DNA of 7,765 nucleotides. Origin: Rhodothermota bacterium. Lineage in GTDB: Bacteria > Hydrogenedentota > Hydrogenedentia > Hydrogenedentales > GCA-2746185. The stretch spans positions 1-7,765 of the forward strand of contig VFKU01000836.1 of NCBI GenBank assembly GCA_009885415.1, written 5' to 3'. Shown one piece after another: positions 1-5,991 of this stretch (its first letter is position 1; every line of letters begins with the position of its first letter). The notes below the pieces were generated by a model, which was not told the origin of the DNA, searched no databases, and saw nothing but the letters and a program-made list of their open reading frames with translations. The translations under genes were made by a program, and so were the position numbers.

Positions 1-82
1 CGCCCCGAACGCAACCAGTAGGGACGTAGAAATATAGAGTGACATCTTTGGACTGCGGCAGCGATAGCTGCCGCTTTTCCGA

Positions 83-99
83 GCCCAGCGAAGCTGGGC
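83..99. repeat. Short hairpin in the core of the palindromic element
   Basis: GCCCAGC (83-89) pairs with GCTGGGC (93-99) around a three-base GAA loop. The stem is perfect over 7 bp. No T-run follows on either strand, so an intrinsic terminator is unlikely. It is best read as part of the 45-193 element. Confidence 0.6.
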
Positions 100-130
100 G
101 GCGTCGCTCCGGAAGCGTGGTTTATCTTGT

Positions 131-156
131 GCGCTCCGCCGGAGCGCTGCTCCGGC
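131..156. repeat. Two mutually exclusive hairpins in the core of the element
   Basis: GCGCTCC (131-137) can pair with GGAGCGC (141-147) around GCC. Alternatively GCCGGAGC (138-145) can pair with GCTCCGGC (149-156) around GCT. The two stems share bases 141-145, so only one can form at a time. This could be a real switch or just a by-product of tandem palindromic sequence; nothing here decides between them. Confidence 0.6.
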
Positions 157-248
157 GTCCAAAGCGGCAGCTATCGCTGCCGCAGTCCAAAGAGTCTGCC
201 GCGTATTTCTGATATTCTTGGCGAGAGTCCATTATCACGTCGTTCGAC

Positions 249-253
249 AGGAG
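249..253 (+). promoter_or_regulatory. Ribosome binding site that decides the GTG 263 start
   Basis: AGGAG lies 9 nt before the GTG at 263. The in-frame TTG at 218 has no such site and would put 15 extra residues before the twin-arginine motif, so GTG 263 is preferred. Confidence 0.7.
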
Positions 254-262
254 AAAGAACCC

Positions 263-1597
263 GTGGGAAAATCTACGACACGCAGGACCTTTTTACGGCA
301 AGTGGCGGCGGGCACCGCGGCAACGGTCCTCGCGCCGGGCTGGAGCATTGCCGCGCCCGCCTCTGCCAAGCGCGTGCGCCATGCGTCCATCGGCGTGATG
401 GGACAGGGCCGCAGCGATCTGGGCGAGATTTTCTCGAGTGAGAAGGTCGACATCGTCGCGCTGTGCGACATCGACTCGCGATCGCTGGCGGAGGGCGCGA
501 AGCTGCACCCCGGCGCGCGGCTCTATCGCGACTGGCGCGAGATGCTCGACAAGGAACGCAAGAACATCGATTCGGTCAACATCGCGATTCCGGATCACAT
601 GCACGCGCCGGCCGCGATGACCGCGATTCGCATGGGCAAGCACGTCTACTGCGAGAAGCCGCTGACGCACGAGGTCTACGAGGCGCGCAAGCTCCGGCTG
701 GCCGCGCGCGAAGAAGGCGTCGTTACGCAGATGGGCATCCAGATTCACTCGCACGATTTTTATCGCACGGCGGTGATGTGGGTGCAGAACGGCGCGATCG
801 GCAAGGTGAAGGAGTGGCACTCATGGTGCAACGCGGTCTACACGCGGGCGGGCGGGAAGCGCCCCGCGGGACAGGATCCCGTTCCGGACACCGTCGATTG
901 GGACCTGTGGCTTGGCGTCGCGCCGCACCGACCGTACTTGAACGAGCAATACCACCCGTTCCAGTGGCGGTGCTGGCGCGATTTCGGCGGCGGCACCATG
1001 GCCGATTTCGGCTGCCACATTTTCGATCCGGTGTTCACTGCGCTCGGCATTACCGCGCCGATGTGGCTGTCGGCGCAATCGGAGATGGTCAGCGAGGAGG
1101 TGTGGCCGGCGTGGCTGCTCGTGGATTACGAATTTCCCGGCACGGCGATGACGGCCGGCAAGACGATCAAGGCCACGTGGAGCGACGGCAGCAAGCAGCC
1201 CGAGGTCAGCCTCTCGCCCCACATCTCCGCGGGCTACGAATTGCCGAAGAGCGGCTCGATGCTCATCGGCGAGGAGGGGACGATGATCCTTCCGCATGTG
1301 GGCCATCCCGAACTCTACCCGCTAGAGAAATTCAAAGACTATGCCAAGCCGGCGCTCGAACCCTTGAACCATTACCATGAATTCGTGGACGCGTGCTTGG
1401 GGAACACGAAGACGGGCGCGCACTTCGATTTCGCGGGACCGCTCACCGAGACGGTGTTGCTCGGCAACATCGCGAACCGCTTTCCGGGCGATAAGCTCGA
1501 GTGGGACGCCGAGAAGTTGCGCTTCACAAACTCGAAGGAAGCGAACACGCATATCAAACGGAAATACCGGCGAGGGTGGAAGGTCCGGGATTTGTAG
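263..1597 (+). CDS. Tat-exported Gfo/Idh/MocA family oxidoreductase
   Basis: Predicted NAD(P)-dependent sugar-type dehydrogenase or related enzyme of the Gfo/Idh/MocA family, 444 aa from GTG 263. The N-terminus carries a twin-arginine signal: TTRRTFLRQ at residues 5-13, then a hydrophobic stretch and a likely cleavage near ASA (33-35). A Rossmann nucleotide-binding domain follows, with IGVMGQG at 43-49 and the acidic CDID at 68-71 after strand 2. The family signature CEKPLT is at 130-135 (Lys 132, usually the cofactor/catalytic lysine). The C-terminal substrate domain has ADFGCHIFD at 247-255, where Asp 248, His 252 and Asp 255 match the family's conserved acid/His positions. The basic tail resembles that of planctomycete and verrucomicrobial paralogues. 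Families of this type usually act on sugars, inositols or glycosides; the substrate cannot be read from sequence. Twin-arginine export implies the cofactor is bound before transport. The DUF4838 gene 63 bp downstream suggests a shared carbohydrate pathway. Confidence 0.92.
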   Translation: MGKSTTRRTFLRQVAAGTAATVLAPGWSIAAPASAKRVRHASIGVMGQGRSDLGEIFSSEKVDIVALCDIDSRSLAEGAKLHPGARLYRDWREMLDKERKNIDSVNIAIPDHMHAPAAMTAIRMGKHVYCEKPLTHEVYEARKLRLAAREEGVVTQMGIQIHSHDFYRTAVMWVQNGAIGKVKEWHSWCNAVYTRAGGKRPAGQDPVPDTVDWDLWLGVAPHRPYLNEQYHPFQWRCWRDFGGGTMADFGCHIFDPVFTALGITAPMWLSAQSEMVSEEVWPAWLLVDYEFPGTAMTAGKTIKATWSDGSKQPEVSLSPHISAGYELPKSGSMLIGEEGTMILPHVGHPELYPLEKFKDYAKPALEPLNHYHEFVDACLGNTKTGAHFDFAGPLTETVLLGNIANRFPGDKLEWDAEKLRFTNSKEANTHIKRKYRRGWKVRDL

Positions 1598-1645
1598 AGC
1601 ACGGAAGTGATGCGCGCATCGATGAGTGGCGGACATGGAATCACC

Positions 1646-1653
1646 AGGGGGAG
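1646..1653 (+). promoter_or_regulatory. Ribosome binding site that decides the ATG 1661 start
   Basis: AGGGGGAG lies 7 nt before ATG 1661. The earlier in-frame ATGs (1607, 1610, 1622) lack a comparable site and would add a poorly hydrophobic extension before the lipoprotein signal. Confidence 0.7.
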
Positions 1654-1660
1654 AGACGCG

Positions 1661-3997
1661 ATGGCTATATCTTGTAGGTCTGCACGATCTGGCGGCGGCG
1701 CGCGCGCGCTCCATTCTCCTCTCGCGCTTGTTTTGTTCGTCGCCGCGATGGCTGGAGGCTGCGCGACGACGGACAGACACACTCCGCGCGGACTTACGCT
1801 GGTTGAAAATGGCACCGTGCGGACGCGCATCGTCGTGACCGAGGACGCGCCGCCGGCGACGCGGCACGCGGCCGAGGAATTGCAACGCTTCCTGGGCGAG
1901 ATGAGCGGTGCGGCGATTCCCATCGTATCCGACGCGGCCCGGGCGCACCGCGGCGACATCGTGCTCGGGCGAAACGCGCAACAGAAACGATTTGCGAAGG
2001 ACATCGACTTCGCTGCGCTCGGGACCGAGGGCTACGTCTTGCGGACGCGGGGCGGCCGCTTGATTATCGCCGGGGGCGAGCCGCGCGGCACGATGTATGG
2101 CGTGTATGCGTTGCTGGAGGATGTGCTCGGCTGCCGGTGGTTCACGCCGGAAGTCAGCCGGATTCCGAAGGTGGCGTCAATTCGGGTGCCTGCGCTGGAC
2201 GAGACCCATATCCCCGCGCTCGAATACCGCGAGCCCTTCACGGCGGAATGCCGCGAGGCCGACTGGGCCGCGCGCAACCGGATGAACAGCAGCGCCTCGC
2301 GGCTCGACGAGACGCATGGCGGCAAAGTGACGTACTTCGGCTTCGTGCACACTTTCGAGTCGCTGGTGCCGCCGGCCCAGTATTTCGACACGCACCCGGA
2401 GTATTTTTCGCTCGTCAAGGGCAAGCGCCTCGGCGAGCGCTCGCAACTTTGCACGACGAACGAGGACGTGGTGCGGATCATCACCGAGGACGTCCGCAAG
2501 CGGATGCGCGAGCACCCGGAGGCGACGGTGTTCTCGGTCTCGCAAAACGACTGGTACAACTTCTGCGAGTGCGACAAGTGCACCGCGATGGCGAAGGCCG
2601 AGGGATCGCAGATCGCGCCGGTGTTGTGGATGGTAAACCGCGTGGCGGACGCCGTCAAGGACGAGTTTCCGGACAAACTGATCGACACACTGGCCTATCA
2701 GTGGACGCGGAAACCGCCACGCACGATGCGTCCCGCGAAGAATGTGGTCGTGCGGTTGTGCAGCATCGAGTGCTGCTTCTCGCACAGCTTCGAGAAATGC
2801 GATAGCAAGGAGAACCGCGCGTTCGTCGAGGACGTGAAGGGTTGGTCGACGATGTGCGACCGGCTCTGGGTGTGGGACTACGTCACAAGTTTCGCGCACT
2901 ACCTCACGCCCTTTCCGAACCTCCGTGTGCGCGACGACAATATCCGATTCTTCGCCAAGCACCACGTCACCGGCATCTTCGAGCAGGACGTGTACACAAC
3001 TGAGAACGGCGAACTCTCCGGACTGAGCGGCTATCTCGGTGCCAAGCTCCTCTGGAATCCGGACTACGACGAGAACACTGCGATCAACGAATATCTTGAA
3101 GGTGTCTACGGCGCGGCCGCGGCGCCGATCCGGCAATACATCGACCTGCTGCACGACCATGTTGAGAGAGAGAATCATCACGTGATGATTTGGGCCGCGC
3201 CGTCGGAAAATTATTTGAACGAGGGTTTGCTGGAGAAGGCCGATGCGTTGTTTGACGATGCCGAGCGCGCCGTCGCGAATGCACCGGACGTGCTCGCGCG
3301 CGTGCAGACCGCCCGGCTCAGCGTGGACTACGCGATCATCGAGCGCGCGCGGCAACGCGGCGACCGGCCGTACAAGATCGACCACGCGCACTACGTCGTC
3401 ACGCCGCAGCCCGAATTTCAACAACGCACGGAGCGCTTCTTCACCGTCGGCGAGCGCAGCCACATCGAGAGTCTGCGCGAGGCGGCGCAGACTCTCGCAG
3501 ACTACCGCCAGCTGATCCTGCCGATGACGCAGGCGGTCACGCTAAAGCCGCGCGCGGCGGTGCGCCCCGGAAAACTGCGCGCCGGTCTCCACTTCGATTA
3601 CTACGAGGGCACCTTCAACGATCTGCCGAATTTTTCGACGCTCAAGCCGGTGAAGTCCGGCGTGGCCAAGATCGTCTCGCTCGATGCCGCCCCTCAGCTC
3701 GACGCGATGGCCTTGCAATTCAATGGATTCATTAAGGTCCCCGCCGACGGCGTCTACACCTTCGGCACCCGCTCGAACGACGGCAGCCAGATTTATATAG
3801 GCGACACGCTCGTGGTCGACAACGGCGGCCGCCACACCACCCGCGGCCAGACCGGCTTCGCGGCGCTTCGCAAAGGCTACCATCCGATCCGAGTCACCTA
3901 TTTCCAGGCCGGTGCCGTCTCCGACCTCGAATTTTTCTACAACGGGCCAGGCATCGAGCACCAGGCGGTGCCGGCGTCCGTCCTTTGGCGCAAGTGA
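1661..3997 (+). CDS. DUF4838 lipoprotein with C-terminal PA14 domain
   Basis: Predicted envelope lipoprotein of 778 aa, probably acting on polysaccharides. A basic N-terminus is followed by a hydrophobic segment (about residues 17-31) and AGGC ending at Cys 34; this lipobox is acceptable but lacks the usual Leu at -3. Residues about 50-170 resemble the N-terminal domain found before GH67 and GH20 catalytic barrels (TRHAAEELQRFLGEMSG, then YGVYALLEDVLGCRWFTP). Residues about 225-490 match the DUF4838 family, with FGFVHTF, QLCTTNEDV, the cysteine cluster FCECDKC (301-307) and YLGAKLLWNP. Residues about 641-775 form a PA14 domain (AGLHFDYYEGTF through SNDGSQIYIGDTLVVDNGG), a module often used for carbohydrate binding. 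DUF4838 has a glycosidase-like context, but I know of no established reaction, so the enzymatic role is inference. The start follows the ribosome site at 1646-1653. The upstream oxidoreductase, in the same direction, is probably in the same operon. A 13-bp perfect inverted repeat lies within the gene at 3466-3497. Confidence 0.88.
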   Translation: MAISCRSARSGGGARALHSPLALVLFVAAMAGGCATTDRHTPRGLTLVENGTVRTRIVVTEDAPPATRHAAEELQRFLGEMSGAAIPIVSDAARAHRGDIVLGRNAQQKRFAKDIDFAALGTEGYVLRTRGGRLIIAGGEPRGTMYGVYALLEDVLGCRWFTPEVSRIPKVASIRVPALDETHIPALEYREPFTAECREADWAARNRMNSSASRLDETHGGKVTYFGFVHTFESLVPPAQYFDTHPEYFSLVKGKRLGERSQLCTTNEDVVRIITEDVRKRMREHPEATVFSVSQNDWYNFCECDKCTAMAKAEGSQIAPVLWMVNRVADAVKDEFPDKLIDTLAYQWTRKPPRTMRPAKNVVVRLCSIECCFSHSFEKCDSKENRAFVEDVKGWSTMCDRLWVWDYVTSFAHYLTPFPNLRVRDDNIRFFAKHHVTGIFEQDVYTTENGELSGLSGYLGAKLLWNPDYDENTAINEYLEGVYGAAAAPIRQYIDLLHDHVERENHHVMIWAAPSENYLNEGLLEKADALFDDAERAVANAPDVLARVQTARLSVDYAIIERARQRGDRPYKIDHAHYVVTPQPEFQQRTERFFTVGERSHIESLREAAQTLADYRQLILPMTQAVTLKPRAAVRPGKLRAGLHFDYYEGTFNDLPNFSTLKPVKSGVAKIVSLDAAPQLDAMALQFNGFIKVPADGVYTFGTRSNDGSQIYIGDTLVVDNGGRHTTRGQTGFAALRKGYHPIRVTYFQAGAVSDLEFFYNGPGIEHQAVPASVLWRK
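3466..3497. repeat. Intragenic 13-bp perfect inverted repeat
   Basis: CGAGAGTCTGCGC (3466-3478) is the exact reverse complement of GCGCAGACTCTCG (3485-3497), with a 6-nt loop GAGGCG. It lies within the DUF4838 gene, in the helical linker before the PA14 domain (IESLREAAQTLADYR). No T-run follows, so a standard intrinsic terminator is not indicated. It could form a strong mRNA hairpin, or be chance in high-GC coding DNA. Confidence 0.75.
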
Positions 3998-4018
3998 GGA
4001 TCACCGCGCGTTCTACTT

Positions 4019-5647
4019 TTACGGCGCGAGCAGTGTGAAGGGATACACATAGGCCTGCAAGGTGACGAGTAGTCCCACCAGCGCCGCGAGCGCGAGCGAG
4101 TGGAAGAAGACGTAGCGCAAGATTTCGCCCTCGTGGCCGTACCACTTCGTTGCGGTGGAGGCGACGACGATCGATTGTGCGTCGATCATTTTTCCCATCA
4201 CGCCGCCCGACGAATTGGCCGAGGCCATGAGGATGGGGTTGAGCCCGAGTTGCTCCGAGGTCGTTTTTTGCAGTCCGCCGAAGAGGACGTTTGAGGCCGT
4301 GTCTGACCCCGTCAGCGCGACGCCGAGCCATCCGAGCAGCGTGCCGAAGAAGGGATAGAGCGGGCCGGTGTGGGCGAAGGCCAGGCCGAGCGTGGTATCG
4401 AGGCCGGAGTAGCGTGTGGTGTATCCGAGCGCGAGCATCGCGGCGATGGTGGCGAGGGAGTAGCGCAGCAGCTTGAGCGTGTCCCAATACACCGCGGCGA
4501 GCGCCTTGAGCTTGTAGCCCATCACGAGTCCGGCGAGTACCGCGGCGATAAAAATGCCCGAACCCGTCGCCGAGAGCCAGTTAAGATTGTAGATAGCAGC
4601 TTCGGGTTTCGCCTCGGCGACGACCGGCGGAATCTTCTGCACTTTCAGGTGGAGGCCGGGCCACTCGATTTTTACGAGCGATACCTCGTCAAGCGATTTT
4701 TTCCACTGTGGTACGCCCCACAAAACGACCAACACAGAGAGAATCAGCCACGGCATCCACGCGCGGAAAACTTCGCCACGCGAATTGGCGTGTGTGGGGA
4801 CCTCGGGTTCGGCGGCGGTTGTGGCCGGCCACTTGTCTTTCGGCTTCCATACCCGCAAGAAGAGCGTGAGGCAGAGCATCGAGCAGATCGCCGCGCCGAT
4901 ATCGACCAGCCAGGGGCCGTGGAAATTGGAGATGAGGTACTGCGGAATCGCGAAGGTGAGGCCGGCAACGAGGATGGCCGGCCAGATCGCCGTCGCGCCG
5001 CGGAAGCCGCAGAAGGCGCAGATGAGCCACGCGGGGACCAACACGGAGAAGAAGGGCAACTGCCGCCCGACCATTCCCGAGAGGTGAAGCAGGTCGAGGC
5101 CGGTGACGCTGGCGAGCGCGATGAGCGGGGCGCCGAGCGCGCCGAAGGCCACGGGCGCCGTGTTTGCGATGAGCGAAAGTCCCGACGCGGCGAGCGGCTG
5201 GAAGCCGAGCCCAATCAGCATGGCGCCCGTCACGGCGACTGGCGTGCCGAAGCCGCCCGCGCCTTCGAAGAACGCGCCGAAACAAAACGCGACCAGCAGC
5301 AATTGCAGGCGCCGGTCGGTCGTGATGCCCGTGATCGATTCGCGCAGGACGCGGAAGTAGCCCTTTCGCTCGGTCAACTGATACAGGAAGATTACGTTCA
5401 GGATGATCCAGCCGATGGGCAGGAGGCCGTTCGCCGCGCCATAGAGCGCCGCGGAGAACGCGGTCGTCACGGGCATCGAGAACACGACGATCGCGACCGC
5501 GAGCGCGCAGGCCAGGCCTAGCAGCGCGGCGATGTGGGCCTTGATGTGGAAGAAGGCGAGCGCCGCCAGCAAGACAACGACCGGCAAGGCCGCTGCGATC
5601 GTTGAGAGCACGGGATTACCGAAGGGGTCGTAGTGCTGCGACCACAT
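4019..5647 (-). CDS. lldP: L-lactate permease, LctP/LldP family
   Basis: Inner-membrane importer of L-lactate and related 2-hydroxy acids (such as glycolate) with protons, 542 aa, close to the 551 aa of E. coli LldP. The alignment, recalled from memory, holds from the N-terminus (QHYDPFGNP against QNYDPAGN) to the end. Family signatures are FCFGAFFEGAGGFGTPVA (121-138), NTAPVAFGALGAP (162-174), AHTGPLYPFFGTLLGWLG (425-442), LTGSDTASNVLFGGLQ (445-460) and NSSGGVMGKMIDAQSIVVA (478-496). Hydrophobic segments run throughout, consistent with about 12-14 membrane helices, with a charged cytoplasmic or periplasmic loop near 266-295 and another near 312-350. The start ATG (5647-5645) is preceded 8 nt upstream by AAGGA (complement of 5656-5660). 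The gene converges on the DUF4838 gene with 21 bp between the stops. No lactate dehydrogenase (lldD or lldEFG) or regulator is adjacent, so the real substrate among hydroxy acids is unproven. Confidence 0.95.
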   Translation of the reverse strand: MWSQHYDPFGNPVLSTIAAALPVVVLLAALAFFHIKAHIAALLGLACALAVAIVVFSMPVTTAFSAALYGAANGLLPIGWIILNVIFLYQLTERKGYFRVLRESITGITTDRRLQLLLVAFCFGAFFEGAGGFGTPVAVTGAMLIGLGFQPLAASGLSLIANTAPVAFGALGAPLIALASVTGLDLLHLSGMVGRQLPFFSVLVPAWLICAFCGFRGATAIWPAILVAGLTFAIPQYLISNFHGPWLVDIGAAICSMLCLTLFLRVWKPKDKWPATTAAEPEVPTHANSRGEVFRAWMPWLILSVLVVLWGVPQWKKSLDEVSLVKIEWPGLHLKVQKIPPVVAEAKPEAAIYNLNWLSATGSGIFIAAVLAGLVMGYKLKALAAVYWDTLKLLRYSLATIAAMLALGYTTRYSGLDTTLGLAFAHTGPLYPFFGTLLGWLGVALTGSDTASNVLFGGLQKTTSEQLGLNPILMASANSSGGVMGKMIDAQSIVVASTATKWYGHEGEILRYVFFHSLALAALVGLLVTLQAYVYPFTLLAP

Positions 5648-5721
5648 GCGCGCTGTCCTTATGCGTTGTTCATCTGTCTCGACGGTACCGGGGCATTACT
5701 GTCCGGCGCCGTTCGCGCACT

Positions 5722-5748
5722 GTGGCGCAAATCGCCTGCGTGGCGCAA
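5722..5748. promoter_or_regulatory. Pair of 9-bp direct repeats upstream of the lactate permease
   Basis: GTGGCGCAA occurs at 5722-5730 and again at 5740-5748, 18 bp apart start to start, a little under two helical turns. It sits 75-101 bp upstream of the permease start, a plausible place for an operator. It does not match the TNGTNNNACNA pattern of GntR/FadR-type regulators such as LldR. A chance repeat is possible. Confidence 0.3.
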
Positions 5749-5977
5749 GCTGAGGTCTTGTTCACACTTGCTCCGGTTTATCTCGCCTTTCCGTCCTGCG
5801 TAGCCGATTCAATTCCTAATGTTCCTAGCTCGCTCCTGCCTCCCTTAGAAAACCGTACGTCTTAGACAAACTTTACCGGTCCTTTGCACGAGATTCACAT
5901 CAGGCGTCTATTTTCACTCCGTAGTGGCGAAGAGTATGGCATCGGCTGCGCCTGCGTCATCGTTTTTTCAGTCCTCG

Positions 5978-5983
5978 AAGGGA
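5978..5983 (+). promoter_or_regulatory. Ribosome binding site for the secreted repeat protein
   Basis: AAGGGA lies 8 nt before ATG 5992 and supports that start, which is followed directly by a typical signal peptide. Confidence 0.75.
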
Positions 5984-5991
5984 TCGGTTTA

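Larger units (their letters stand above)
45..193. repeat. Palindromic repeat element with 33-bp inverted arms (MITE- or REP-like)
   Basis: Positions 45-77 and 161-193 are perfect reverse complements over 33 bp, separated by an 83-bp core. Each arm is itself a hairpin: 55-62 pairs with 67-74 around GATA, and 164-171 pairs with 176-183 around TATC (8-bp stems, GCGGCAGC/GCTGCCGC). The core holds more hairpins at 83-99 and 131-156. There is no open reading frame of note and no transposase. A short non-coding unit with long inverted ends suggests a non-autonomous mobile repeat or a REP-type/BIME-like element moved by an enzyme encoded elsewhere. I see no clear target-site duplication: the bases outside the arms do not match. 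It lies 70 bp upstream of the oxidoreductase start, so its RNA could also act as a leader structure. The structure is certain; the class is inference. Confidence 0.8.
5648..5991. other. Divergent intergenic region between lactate permease and secreted repeat protein
   Basis: These 344 bp separate two divergent starts and should hold the promoters of both. I see no convincing -35/-10 pair on either strand. Visible structure is a 9-bp direct repeat at 5722-5730 and 5740-5748, an 8-bp palindrome CGGCGCCG at 5704-5711, and ribosome sites near both genes. The region is less GC-rich from about 5800 to 5935. Small reading frames that cross it lack codon bias or a ribosome site, and I found no gene in it. 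Confidence 0.6.

Noticed and set aside
83..99. Intrinsic terminator for a gene upstream of the window
   Set aside because: The 7-bp stem has no following T-run on either strand and belongs to a larger palindromic element.
213..218. TATTCT as a -10 box for the oxidoreductase operon
   Set aside because: No reasonable -35 element lies 16-18 bp upstream; that space falls at the end of the palindromic element.
218..262. TTG 218 as the start of the oxidoreductase
   Set aside because: It lacks a ribosome site and adds a charged extension before the twin-arginine motif; GTG 263 has AGGAG 9 nt upstream.
2177..3463. Long open frame on the minus strand opposite the DUF4838 gene (428 codons)
   Set aside because: It is antisense to a gene with clear domains, shows no recognisable domain and has the Arg/Val/Leu/Asp-rich composition expected of a mirror frame in GC-rich DNA.
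4821..4832. 12-bp palindrome GTGGCCGGCCAC in the permease gene
   Set aside because: Short GC palindromes like this are expected by chance in GC-rich coding DNA, and nothing around it suggests a function.
4370..5521. Long open frame on the plus strand opposite the lactate permease (383 codons)
   Set aside because: It is very rich in Arg, Glu and Gly with no domain, and the opposite strand encodes a full-length, highly conserved permease.
5602..5865. Small plus-strand frame reaching into the intergenic region
   Set aside because: It overlaps the permease start on the opposite strand, has no ribosome site that I can see and no recognisable sequence.
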